From Strigamia acuminata (taxonomy: Eukaryota; Arthropoda; Chilopoda; Geophilomorpha; Linotaeniidae): 64,000 nt of DNA. Each line of letters opens with the position of its first letter. Within the stretch, counting starts at the first letter, position 1. The translations under genes and the position numbers were made by a program. The stretch covers positions 5,456,001 through 5,520,000 of the forward strand of contig OX442319.1 in NCBI GenBank assembly GCA_949358305.1, in the 5' to 3' direction. Positions 14,862 through 26,200 of the stretch are shown one piece after another. Below the pieces are notes generated by a model. That model did no database searches. It was given only the letters and a program-made list of their open reading frames with translations, and was not told where the DNA came from.

Positions 14862-17800
14862 ATGCGTAGCATGGACGGTGGGATTTGGTGGAGTGCGGCG
14901 TTTGAGCCGTTCTACGGGCCGGAATATTGTCAATGGACCAATATGGATCTGCAGAGACTTCACGACGGAGAGTTTCGAGGCAATAGCTTTCGATTCCAGG
15001 AAGGCTGGGTCGTTCCAACGGTCGAGTTGTTACGCAGATTATCAAGATTGGTAAAATGAGTCATTGGTTTTATTCACTTTAAAGTCATTAAACTGTTAAA
15101 ACAGTAATTGCTATTAACTATTAATCAAATATTAAGTTTACCGAGTCAGTAAAAAATTTTTTCACAATTTGTTAATTATTAATTATCTCTTTTTCCATGA
15201 ATTTAATAATAATAATAAATAATAAATGTAGCTTGGTTGCTGATAAGTACTTGCATTATCAAAGTTCACACAAGAAGTGATGTAGTAAAATAGAAAACCA
15301 TTTTTTTTTAACTCTGAGTTTTATGACTTGAAAAACTTACATTAAATTATGAATTTATGGCGAAATTAAGACACTTCTTCAGGTGTAATTATTACCACAG
15401 CTGTGAACTTGATAAACTGGCGAGGAAGAAATGTGCACATCTGGACTAAAAGGAGGTTAAGTGCATGTTTTTTGTGCTATGGTACAGTAGGTATTTATTA
15501 TAATATCGTTAAATCCATCTTAATTTCGAAATGTGGTTTGAAATTGATGTTAATCAGTGAAAGATAAAATATGGCAATCAAAAACTGAATTTACTGCCTC
15601 GTATTAACACCGGGCTGTCAGCGGCGATTTAAGGAATTGGCGCCATCCCGACTGAGTTTTACGGAGATTATATTATTTTTACACTGTTTTCCCTTATTTT
15701 TTTACACTAAAAATCCCCGACTTTTACACTAAATTTCTGAATACCAACACTATTTTCACTTATTTCGACACTAAAAAATTCATACACTATCAAGAACTGG
15801 TTTAGGTTAGGTTAGGTTAGATTAGGTTAGGTTAGGTTAGGTTAGGTTAGGTTAGGTAGAAAAAAGAAAGTCGGGTCGTGTAAAATTTAGTTTCTTTTAG
15901 TGTAAAAATAAGGGAAAATAGTGTACAAATAAATGAAGTCCATTTTTACGGAAGAATGCGCTGGGCTTCAAATAGGCGCTAGGGATGCAAGTGGAAATAA
16001 CTTTTAAACGCCCTGGTGTTTATTTGAGGCGGTGTGGTATACTAATACTTATTTATTTATTTATTTATTTATTTAAGAGACACTCCAGTGGAGTAAGATA
16101 CAGGTTTATGAAAGAGCAGGCTTCAGGCTTGTTGGTCAAATAGGTGTTTGCTTATACGCTTATGAAGGTTGCGGCAGTGGAAAATTGGCTTACAAGAAAA
16201 TTGACAGTGGTTACTCCATCCTCTAAATTTTCATTTTAGGGATTACCAATCCGCACGAGAAATCACATTTTGGTTCATCTGTGCAAGCCGGTTGATGCCA
16301 TGTCTCCGGGTGAATTCTATTTCCAAGTCGGTCATCAACTGCCAGGACGGCTGTCGCTCAAATTCACACGCCGACATTTTGACGGCACAATAAAAATTCA
16401 CCCAACAGTGCTGGAACTGGAAGAAGAACGGCAACTCGGTGCCAATCCTTCGCACTATTTGGATTCACTTCGAGACACAGCTTATCGCATCACACCTACA
16501 GACCGCATACTCACAACCATCATCTTACTGGACATACAAACTGGCTCGGCTAAACGAGAACTGTGTACTAGATTTTTACCAACAGTCAATGACCCAGTAA
16601 TAAAATAATCATTGATCATTTCACTAGAAAGATAAAAAACATTACCTATAGTATGAATTTCAGGGCAATTTCAGGACCTTTACGCCATCACCTGTGGACT
16701 TTCAGGATGATGATCGCTATCGTAGTTTGCCGTGTCCACAAAATCATGCAAATCGCCAAACTCGGTCGGGCAGTGATGGCAATATTCCACGGCCAAGAAT
16801 GAGAGCATCTTCAGTTCCAGTGGTAAACAAATTTTCATACGTTTATTGCAAAGCGTCATTTAAAATAGAGTTCATTGGGCAGTGCTGTTAACAAATACCG
16901 TATTTTATCGATTAAGAGCCACGGCTCTTATTCAAAACTGCCATTTTTGTCAGCAATTACAGTTACGTTTGCTTAATGTAACAAACAAAGTCTGAACACC
17001 ACGAACGAAGCGTACGTTCGTGGTTCCTGAGGTTAAATACGGAAACAATACCGTACTTTTGCAAAAATACGGTATTCTTGGCAGAGATCTGCATTGGCGT
17101 AAAATCCTTACCCGTTACCCGTCTGTTACCCGTCTCCAAAAAATATTCTCTACCCTACCCTACCTGTACCCGTTCCTGAACGCGATCACGTGTGCCAGAG
17201 ATGTGCATTGGCGTAAAAATCGTACCCGTTACGGGTACCCAATGCAGATCTCTGATTCTTGGTGTCCAGCCGCGGCTACAATTCGAAGGCGACTCTTAAT
17301 CGGTTATTCTTTAATTGTTGTTGCAGGAAAATGATGAAAACGATGAAAACGCTGTTGTGACATCAGAACAAGCACGTGTTTCAAGCGAAAGGTACAAGGA
17401 TTGTGGAGGAGCATTAACAGTGGTTGAAAATGTTGCTGAAAGAAGTCTGGACTGGGTTGTTTCTTGTCATCCTGGAGATCAGAGAAGAGAAAACCAATGG
17501 ACAGAACTAAAAACTTCCTCAAGCGAGGAATACACAGGAGTAAAGGACAGTTTGGACGAACCCTTTCCAATTGGCTACCATGCTGAAGAAATGGTGCAGA
17601 CGAGAAATCAACCAATCTCTCCGAGAAATCATCCAATCTCTCCGAGAACTGCCAAAAGAGATGACTATACCGGAGTTACCGAGGCCATGGCGACTCTGTC
17701 GGTAAGGGAAGTGCCTCGAAAGATGTTTGGCGAAGTGCCGATAGTTGAAGAGTACACAAGCACAGACCAAGGTGTGACGTCACAAGGTCCACGTTCGTGG

Positions 17801-17893
17801 TCGTCTCACGAAGAACCATTGCGTGACGCAAGTTATTTGCCAGTTCCAATTGAACAAATGAATCGGATGACCGGCCGCAAACACAGTCGCTAA
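14862..17893 (+). CDS. Unrecognised 423-aa protein, four coding exons
   Basis: I do not recognise this family. Coding exons: 14862-15050, 16240-16596, 16664-16822, 17327-17893. Every junction is phase 0 with good GT..AG sites, and the frame stays open through all four, so the gene is real. Residues 1-182 look like one compact domain: a Trp-rich start (GGIWWSAAFEPFYGP, EYCQWTNMDLQRLHDGEF), then alternating hydrophobic strands (RTRNHILVHLCKP, GEFYFQVGHQLPGRLSLKF, DRILTTIILLDIQTG). Residues ~183-423 are polar and probably disordered, with an acidic ENDENDEN stretch and a doubled QPISPRNHPISPR motif that could be a proline-directed kinase site. No signal peptide or membrane segment is seen, so it is probably cytosolic or nuclear. 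AATAAA lies at 17936-17941. Introns 1 and 3 hold MITEs. Confidence 0.85.
15674..15935. mobile_element. Inverted-repeat element with (TTAGG)n core
   Basis: The left arm (TTTTACACTGTTTTCCCTTA, then TTTACACTAAAAA) is the reverse complement of the right arm (TTAGTGTAAAAATAAGGGAA, then AATAGTGTACAAAT). Between them, 15803-15857 is about ten GGTTA units. It lies in intron 1 of the unrecognised gene. No target duplication was identified. Confidence 0.7.
15803..15857. repeat. (TTAGG)n telomere-like array
   Basis: About ten tandem TTAGG pentamers with one ATTAG variant. They sit at the centre of an inverted-repeat element, so they look like part of a transposon and not a relic of a chromosome end. 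Confidence 0.9.
15958..16037. mobile_element. Partial copy of the CCGTACTGCC MITE family
   Basis: GGTGTTTATTTGAGGCGGTG matches the right end of the element at 49527-49831 (GGCGTTTATTTGAGGCAGTA), preceded by a related GGGCTTCAAATAGGCGC. The terminal ACGGTA has decayed. An (ATTT)n run follows at ~16050-16075. Confidence 0.55.
16898..17312. mobile_element. Probable MITE interrupted by an hAT insertion
   Basis: ATCGATTAAGAGCC near 16912 is matched in reverse complement by GGCGACTCTTAATCGGT at ~17288-17304. The hAT element at 17082-17254 lies between them. The arms are short and diverged. The right arm abuts the exon 4 acceptor of the unrecognised gene. Confidence 0.45.
17082..17254 (+). mobile_element. 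Non-autonomous hAT element with TACCCG hexamers
   Basis: Terminal inverted repeats CAGAGATCTGCATTGG / CCAATGCAGATCTCTG are flanked by a perfect 8-bp duplication, ATTCTTGG (17074-17081 and 17255-17262). The interior is CTTACCCGTTACCCG-type hexamers, plus a second internal start CAGAGATGTGCATTGGCG. An 8-bp duplication and a CAG terminus are typical of the hAT superfamily. No transposase is encoded. It lies in intron 3 of the unrecognised gene. Confidence 0.88.
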
Positions 17894-17935
17894 CCTATCT
17901 TGTAACACCGCTTTCATTTTTAGATTTACAAAGAC

Positions 17936-17941
17936 AATAAA
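17936..17941 (+). terminator. Polyadenylation signal of the 14.9-17.9 kb gene
   Basis: AATAAA 43 bases after the TAA stop; two more AATAAA-like motifs follow within 80 bases. Confidence 0.65.
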
Positions 17942-17959
17942 TTCAATTGAACTTAAAGT

Positions 17960-18780
17960 ATTAATATTGAGTTTCGTAAATGTAAAGATAATAAATTTTA
18001 AAACGCAATAAAGTCATTTTTCTACATTATAATTTTTATATGAATAGTTGTTATTTTTCCTCGAAGAAATTGAGGTTAAACCTCATTACGTCAACTTCGT
18101 TTACTTAATGATGTTTTTCCCATCAAATTTAATGAAAAAGAGGAAAAAGAACTTTAATTTATCTTTTCTGACGTTTCAGTGTCAAGTGAAAACTTACATA
18201 AACACTTTAATTTTAGAATTTATTTATTTTATGGTTTATCACACCAATGCAATTTGTCTTCCTGTATCTTAAATGCCACTTGTCATTATTTTATCTCTAT
18301 TTTTTACAAATTTGTTTCATAAGACTTGAATTTTTTGATAATTTCATTCATTTTTAACTACCAATTTTGGATAAAAAAAAATAAATCTAATTTAATCTTT
18401 TCAAATGAAAAAAAGCATAGAATTTGCACAATATTCCACTAAAAACTCGGATTGCCACACAAAAAACCCAGTTTACGGATAAACTCTGGTATTTTTGCAT
18501 AATTGATAAGAAAAACATTAGCTAAAAACTAGTTTATAAACTCATTACAAAAGCTTCCGCTGACTCATTTGGAAATCCCAACAGATCGTCTGCTCCGCAT
18601 GCACACTGCTCTCGGCGGAGGAAGTGGGAAGCCCAGCAACCTATTCGGAAGGAGACGGCCTAGGGTGTGGGCGGAAAGGGTGTAATTTAATTAAGAAAAA
18701 AAGAAAAAAGTGAAAATAAACGCGCAACACGTTTTTTCTGATAACACAGGTGGCGCTTTAGAGAAGTATCGTCACTCGGG
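17960..18780. other. Intergenic region
   Basis: About 0.8 kb of AT-rich sequence ending in a more GC-rich stretch at ~18580-18670, which is probably proximal promoter sequence of the SMPDL3-like gene. No gene or named repeat is seen. Confidence 0.45.
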
Positions 18781-18782
18781 TC

Positions 18783-18790
18783 TATAAAAG
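18783..18790 (+). promoter_or_regulatory. TATA box of the SMPDL3-like gene
   Basis: TATAAAAG lies 49 bases before the ATG, so transcription should start about 20 bases before the start codon and give a very short 5' leader. Confidence 0.65.
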
Positions 18791-18831
18791 AAGCACCATA
18801 CACGTTGCATCGATTGAATCAAATAGCCACA

Positions 18832-21800
18832 ATGGCAAGTGCAGGACGCTTAGCTTCGTTCCTCGTGTTGGTCACCATCCTACAAGTTGGACACGCACTC
18901 AGTGGTCAGTAAACAACACGCCTTAATTTTTTAAATTTTTTAAATTTACAAACAAAATAACTTTTTAATACTTTTTAGGCTTTTTTTGGCACGTAACCGA
19001 CTTTCACTTGGACGTAAGTGTTAATTTACTTAAATTTATGCCTAGTTTGCACTTGAACCACTTTTTTAGAAGTTGCGACTTTTATAGAACGTCTAATTTA
19101 ATTTCTACAAGTGTGAATGATCTATTTTAAGTCGGCGAGCGTCTTCTATTTTGTTTCTTATATTCTATTTTTGTAGTTGAATTACAGTACGCGCGGCGAT
19201 CCCGACAAAATGTGTTGGAAAACCAATACCCAAAACGACACAGAGCTGAATAAATACGGCAACTACTTGTGCGATTCGCCGTACACTTTGGTGCAAGAAA
19301 CCGTCCGAGCCATGAAGCAGTTTAGTAACCAACAGGAACCGGACTTCATTTTATGGACAGGGTAATGCAATGCCTCGATCGATTATTTACTACCCATGGC
19401 CAAAAGTATTAGACCACACCAGCAAATCAACACAAAATTTTATTCTCCACCCAATAACTTTGGTGTGGTAAATGATAGATACAAAAATAAAAATGCACTG
19501 GAAAGACCTGTTTTCCCTCTACAAAACGAACTAAATAAACTTATAAAAATAGCAAATTAAACCCCAAAAAAGTCAAAATTATTAGACCACCTTGTTCTTT
19601 GGACAAAAATATTAGACCAGACCACTTTTGTCACAGAATGAGATGTAACAATGTAATTTTTATACAAATTTCATGCCTCGATCGATTATTTATTTATTTA
19701 TTTACCTACTAAAACCATTTCCATAGTGATGATAAAGCTCACGTGGCCGAGTCCAATTTCAATGAAGATGTTATCGTTGACCTCATTAGAAATTTGACCA
19801 CTACTTTGAGCAAGGCATTTCCAAACTCGCCGTTGGTGCCAGGTAAAAATCTGTCATTGATTGTGAATCAATAAACGATGTTTCAATATTGGATCACGCA
19901 AATTTATAGTTCTTGGCAACCACGACTACTATCCCACGCACATGATGCCGCCCCGCAAAACGGAGTTGTACAAACGTGTCAGTGACTTGTGGGGGAAATG
20001 GCTGGGCGAGGATAAAATTTTATTCCAAAATGGTATTATTTTTATTAGTTTTAGTTTTAATAGGCCTATTAATATTTGTTTGTTGTTTTGTTTCCAGGTG
20101 GTTATTATACCGTTGACCTTCCGAATCGCGTGAAAATGGTTGTACTTAATACGGTTTTTTACTACAAGAAAAATAGATTGATTGACTCAGACAGAGATGA
20201 GGATCCTGCTGGACAGTTTCAATGGTTGGAATCTGTTTTGACCCAAGCACGATCCGAAGGACGCAAGGTAAAATTTGTTTAATTTATAATTTTTTTTATT
20301 GAATAATTGCATTCTAATGCAACCCAAGCAAGGAAAAACACTTTGGGAAACTAATCCCTAGACAACCAGGCCAAAACAAATAAAAATATGATTTCTAGTT
20401 GTTGTTTGATGCGTCCAGTATCTCCATGGCATTCCTCATGCCACGTGATGACTGTCCGCCACTCACAATTTCTGTGATGTTAATATTTTTTCTCTCGTTA
20501 AAAGTAAACTTAATTTTGAAACGGGCGCCATTTTTGGTCGTTTGTGACGTCAGAAAGCTGAAAATCTCATCGTATTGATTTCTAACTTATTTTGTTTTAG
20601 ACGTATATAACATCCCACGTGCCACCGGGTATTTTCGAACGGCATATCACCAAAGGTGGTTTTCAGTGGTTCCACGACCGATACAATAAACGCTACATTA
20701 ATATAGTGAATGAATACCATGACGTAATCATCGCACAATTTTTCGCACATCAGCATAGTGACACATTCCGAGTCATATACTCTCCATTAGGTAAGATAAA
20801 ATTATTCAAAACAAATTAAGAACACAATAAGGGGTTTCATGATTATTCATGTGATTGGTCCGCATAGGTCACGTGATGATCACTTCAGCGTATCATTTAT
20901 GAAACCCCTTATTAACATGTGCGCAGCTACAAAAGGCTTTTGTTTACGGTAGATAAAAATAAAAACATAAATAGTTTTCGCTTGAATAGTTTAAGTACAT
21001 TCAATTCATAGTTTCTGCTTTTCTGGCGTTTCTTTTTTAGTAGCTGCATTCAAAAACTCTAAAACGTATGCAAAACTCGTTTCGTGTTTGTACGTGACGT
21101 CATTCCCATTGAACACCAGAAATACCCATCATATGTGGCTACAAAAAAAAATACGCATAAAGTGGACATCAAACTACCAATTGTTCTAATGCTTGCAGGT
21201 GAAGCCTCCACCACCAAAAAAGTGGGGCATAATTTATTGATTGGGTGAAAATGAAGGAATTTTATTTGCCATTTTATTCGTAAAACCCAAATATCCTCAC
21301 ACACATTCATAGTTATCAGGGAGCGTGTGATCTAGCGCGACAAAATTTTACCACGACACGATCTACAGCGACTTTTGAAACTGCGACTACGTTTTTCTTT
21401 GTCTAATTCCTAAGAAGGGCTAAAAACCAAAACTTCTAACGCGCCTTTCAATAAACCAAACTGAAAATAAAAAAACATCCACTTTAATCTTTTTAATATT
21501 TCAAGGCTGTCCGGTCTCATACATCCTCATCGCGCCTTCCGTCACCCCCTGGAACACGACGTTATCTCAAGTGGGTCCAAATAACCCCGGTGTGCGTAAA
21601 ATTTATTACAACCAAGCCACGGGCCAAGTGAGTAACTTTCGCTACCTTCCTCCCGTGCCAAATTCAATCTAATCGATCCTCCCTTCCAGATCTCAAACTA
21701 CGAACAGTACTACTTCGACCTCAACAACACCAAGACCAACACCGACAAACTGTGGTCACTGGAATACTCAGCTCGTTATTCCTACCAACTGGATGGCGAC

Positions 21801-22085
21801 ATAACGCCCTTAGCTCTCCATAAATTGGCAGTCCAATTCCAAAACAGAGTCAACAGAACCGTGTTTGATCGCTACTATTTGTACAACACCGTCAGCTTTC
21901 AATCGCCGTCTGAATGCGATCCCGCATGTCAGCGCTATCAATATTGTGCTGTGAGCAATGTGGACTTTACGGCCTTTGAAAATTGCCGTTCAGGTGCCGC
22001 AGGTAAAGCATCTGGCATCTCTGTCGCGGTGTTGGTGCTCACTTCAATACTTTACATTATCTCGTCACGTTCCTCTCACTTCTAA
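18832..22085 (+). CDS. Acid sphingomyelinase-like phosphodiesterase (SMPDL3 type)
   Basis: A secreted or GPI-anchored calcineurin-like metallophosphodiesterase; relatives cleave nucleotide and lipid phosphodiesters. Coding exons: 18832-18904, 18979-19013, 19177-19361, 19727-19842, 19910-20032, 20098-20267, 20601-20790, 21506-21627, 21690-22085 (469 aa, all junction phases consistent). A signal peptide (residues 1-22) precedes FWHVTDFHLDLNYS. Metal-site motifs run in order: DFH, WTGDDKAH, LGNHDYYPTHMMPP, TSHVPPG, and FFAHQHSDTF where the family normally has a Gly before the first His. A cysteine pair region (CDPACQRYQYC) and a hydrophobic C-terminus (SGISVAVLVLTSILYIISS) suggest GPI attachment, as in SMPDL3B. 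A TATA box precedes it and AATAAA is at 22529-22534. The acid sphingomyelinase saposin domain is absent. Confidence 0.95.
20826..20914. mobile_element. Short palindromic MITE in SMPDL3-like intron 7
   Basis: AATAAGGGGTTTCATGA at the left is matched by TCATTTATGAAACCCCTTATT-type sequence at the right (ends 20826 and 20914). It is 89 bp long with nothing coding inside. Target duplication is unclear. Confidence 0.6.
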
Positions 22086-22089
22086 CCGA

Positions 22090-22900
22090 TTATTAACCGA
22101 CGTCGATGTTTCGGTACCTCTGTCTGTGGGTTCTTGTTGGTTAATGAAAATCAACTGAGAAATAATGTAGTCTCTTTTTTGAGCACAATTTGATCTTTTC
22201 TCGACCAAAACCAAGCAGCAACTGTACAAACAACGTTTTGATTAATACAACAAAAGAACTATACTATGACACATAAAAATGACACACATGACATAACATA
22301 CTCTAACTACAAATAAGCACTCTTCAAATGACATAAATTCAACACTAAGATACTGAAACATGCGTATTTTACAATTTATTATAAATGATAACATGCAATT
22401 CATTTATTTATTCTTTTCGTTAATATTCAGTCCGGAAACGCCAACGTAATCGATGGTCACCGTTCAGAAAGAGTTCACGATGGAGTTACAAAAATACATA
22501 AACAGTTATTTTTTGTTTACTTTACGTCAATAAATGTTTTTAATATTAAATTAAAACGTTTCCGTTTTATTTCCATTTTTATTTTTATTTTTATTTATAT
22601 TTATATTTTTTTTTGCTTTCCAACATCAACATTAACTTCGATCCACATCACGTGATATAAACTGGGTCGTTGTCTCCGCGGTGGCGCCATCTCGCGGCGG
22701 TGAGCCTCCCCGTTGCCATGACGACCATCTTCCCTCGCGCCGAGCATCTCCTCATCGTTGAATTTCGGTCTTTGAGTTTTCCACCCGTTTCCACATCGCA
22801 ATTTTCGTTTCCAAACATTCACCTCCCGTTCTTAAATCGCCTCCCATTATTTGCCCACCCACCGACCGACTCGTGCCTCCTCTAAACGAGAAAAACAACC
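22090..22900. other. 3' UTR/intergenic region and K2P promoter region
   Basis: The first 450 bases are AT-rich 3' flank of the SMPDL3-like gene. From ~22640 the base composition becomes GC-rich with CpGs and (CTC)n, as expected for the promoter and 5' UTR of the downstream channel gene. Confidence 0.5.
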
Positions 22901-23298
22901 GCCCGGTTTCCTCCACTCCTCCTCCTCCTCCTCCACCATTTTTCCCAGTCCCGGGTTTCCATCCTCCATTTTGCTCGCGGACCGACGCGCGCGTTGCAGG
23001 TGAGTCAAACTCCATTTTCTCCTCTTTAATCCCCCCGAAAAAATCCCAATCTCCACCCAAAATCCCCGCGAGTATTCATCCGACCTCCGTCCGTTGCTTT
23101 CCTAGCCAAGTCGGCCATGATGGACGCATGAGTGGGCGTCTCACGCCATCCGCATCTCGCGTCCCTTCCATGTGGCGCTGAACGAGTGCAGCGAGAGCGT
23201 TCCCTCGCATCGTGGAGGCGTAGAAACCTCGCAGCGGTGTGGCCGTGGGTGCAGGAGTGGCGTGGCCGGACGAGTCCCTCGTCCGAGCGCCCGCCGCC
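22900..23298 (+). promoter_or_regulatory. K2P 5' leader with untranslated intron and overlapping uORFs
   Basis: GTTGCAG|GTGAGT at 22999/23000 is a strong donor and GCTTTCCTAG ending at 23104 a good acceptor, so the leader is probably spliced. After it come two short upstream ORFs: 23117-23131 (4 codons plus stop) and 23128-23181 (17 codons plus stop). They overlap as ATGA. Both end before the main ATG at 23299 and would be expected to lower its translation. Confidence 0.55.
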
Positions 23299-26200
23299 AT
23301 GGCGTCCGAGCGCAAACGCGGTTCGTCGCGCTCCAGCTACCGCTACAACCAGACGCGCAAGAAGACGGCGGGTGCGCGATGCAAGACGTGTTGCCGTCGC
23401 TTCACGGCCTTCATGTTCTCGCACGTGGGACTGTGCGCGCTGGTCGTCGGCTACGCCATGATCGGAGCGCTGGTCTTCCAGAAGCTGGAGGAGAACCACA
23501 ACACGGACACGGCCTCGGCGGTGCTCGCCAAACGCGAGTCCACCATCCAGAAGCTCTGGGACATCACCAACGAGCTCAACATCCTCTACAAGGCCAACTG
23601 GACGCGCCGCGTCTCCCAGGAAATGATCGAATTCCAGAAACAAGTCATCAAAGCGGTCAAAGATGGCTTCGACGGCAAAGACGGATCCAACGCCAAGCAG
23701 TGGTCCTTATCGAGCGCTTTCCTCTATTCCCTCACCATCATCACCACCATTGGTAAGAAAAAATTAATTAAATCAATTCAACACCTTTTAATTCCACTTG
23801 GCACGTGTCCCATTACTAAAACAATGCTTCACCTTCGCCCTCGCTTCTTTTCGGGTCGTTCGTCCAGATGACCAATATTTGTTTTTTTTTGTTTTTTGTT
23901 AAATTTTCGTCGTCCTGAAACGAGCAATCAATGGCGACGCTGGTTCCATCAACCGGGAAAGAGAGAGAGAGAGTTCCTGACGCAATTAATCCATCAACCA
24001 CTCCATTCCCCCATCCCTCCCCGTCCCTCCCCCGAATTCACGTGCACATAAATCAGGCAATTATCTTTTCTTTTTTCCCGCTTTTTATACGGCGGGGATA
24101 GATATTCCCATTCCCACGCTCAATCTGCCCCGTTTTCAGACCCTCTTGTTCCATCTCCATTTTGCTCACGTGCAACTCTGTTTTCTGTCTTCTTCGTTCG
24201 TTTCCTCGTGCCGGATCGATACACCTTTTACTCGTCGGGTCGCTTACCCTCTACTCGAGCAAAAATGAAGGGGGTGAAGAAAAAGAAAACCCAAAGAAAA
24301 TTTTTTTAGAAAAATACAAAAAATAAAAATATATATACCGTACTGCCTTGAACAATGGCCCGGGCGTTTAATTTTTTTTTCGACTCGCCCGCCAGGCGCT
24401 TATTCAAAACCAGGCGATTATTTAAGCCAGGCCTCTATCCAAAAAAAAAGTTCAAGGCAGTACGGTAATTGCGTGTTTTTATTTTAATTTTTCATATATA
24501 TATATATATATATTTTTTTTTTTGTGTTTTAATAAGAAAGAAAGAAAAAAGGTGTACTTGAAATGAAAGGAATGAATAATTCAAGTTTTCATTAAGTTGT
24601 CTTAAGGGCGGAAATGGTTCCTCCTTCGCCACCTTGCGCAGCTACAACTCGTCGATCAATGCTAGCCCAGAGGAAAACACTGGGTTTTATACACTTGTCT
24701 CTTTTCCTCGTCGACTATTTTGTTGAATCCAAAATGAGTCAAATAGATTATTATTATTTGTTGCCATGACGCGTTGCCTCTCGCGGGAAATCAAAAGTCC
24801 GTCGCTTCCAGAATCCAATCACCACTTTGCTCTGTTCTGCTCCGGCTCCGTTCCCATTCGCTTCCCGGCTCTTGTTTCGCCCTTCCAAAACCAATTGCGG
24901 GGTTCAGGGGTCAACGCAAAGCCCCCGATACCCCACCCAACGTCCATTATCAATTTTATTTCACGCATTTCAATATATTCCGCACGATCGTATCGATTAA
25001 ATTGCGTTAACGCCGTTAACTGACGACTTGAATTTTAATTTCAAACGTTTGAGCCCAAACAAACTCGTTTCTAGACTTTTCGCTATATTTTAATATTATC
25101 AATTACGTCTTTTATCCCTATAACAGTTTGAGAGCCGATAACAAATTTTTCAATTTCAAAAAAAGAAAAAAGAAAAAAAGAAAAAAGAAAAAAAAAATCC
25201 TTTCAACTATTTTAAGCATAATAAATTTTATGGACTTTTTTTATATTCTTATTTTGAATTACTTTTCTTTTTCTTTGAAAAGGTTATGGAAACATTGCAC
25301 CAAGAACAGATGAAGGACGAATTGTCACTATAGTCTATGCCATTTTGGGGTAAGTAAAAACTTGAATGAAATAAAATGAAATCGAACAATAGGATAGGGG
25401 GGGCATTCAAAGTTCCCTTTTGTGGGCTTTTAGTGTTTCTATAAACAGCTAAATTTCAAGACAAAAACACGTTTAACTATGAATGTTAGCGATATCTACT
25501 TTTTTTCTATCTTTTTATAGTTTAGTTTGAATTTTACAAGTAAATAGCAATTAAAATTCATTGATTTTCACGTTATTAACGAACCACGACCTATTTCTTT
25601 GAATTTCAACGCAACTATCTTCTTACGAGTTCTTTGACCGATATCGATATTTTGCAGTATCACCGATACCGATAATCGGCAACCGAATATTGGCCGATAC
25701 CGATACCTGCGCTGATATTAAAATTAAAATGTCCGCCCCCCCCCCCCATCTAGTATAAATCCAACGACAACCCACAATTTATTTACTTATATCCCCGATC
25801 TAACTTGCGTGGCAGCCATCTTGAATTTGGTTTTAAAAACCCAAAATCAGACACAAAAAAACTCTAGTTGGTCTTTTCCGGTTCTTGATGTTTGTTTAAG
25901 ATTAAGGCTGTTTTTGTCTGTCCATTCCACGACATTTTCAAGGGGAAGTCATGAAAGACCACAACGATGACCATCCACTTGAAAAAAATTTTAATTAAAG
26001 GGATACTCTGATGAAATTCAATAATCTCTAAAAACTATGAAAAGAATGTTAAAATACCCTGTAAACATTTATGGGCATTATAAATAATCACTATCACCTA
26101 ATTAAAGACATTTTGAAAATATGTAGTGATGTTTTTTTCCGGAAAAATGGCGATTTATGCATTTATTTCTGACTTTTGGAAACTATGCATTTATAGCCAA

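Noticed and set aside
15803..15857. Interstitial telomere or chromosome-fusion scar
   Set aside because: The array sits between inverted arms of a small element, so transposon origin is simpler.
23239..23298. Upstream in-frame GTG start for the K2P channel
   Set aside because: Not an ATG; the start at 23299 has an ideal context and fits family N-termini.
23026..23643. 205-codon minus-strand frame over K2P exon 1
   Set aside because: It is a shadow of a GC-rich coding exon; low-complexity Arg/Gly/Ala composition, no splice partners.
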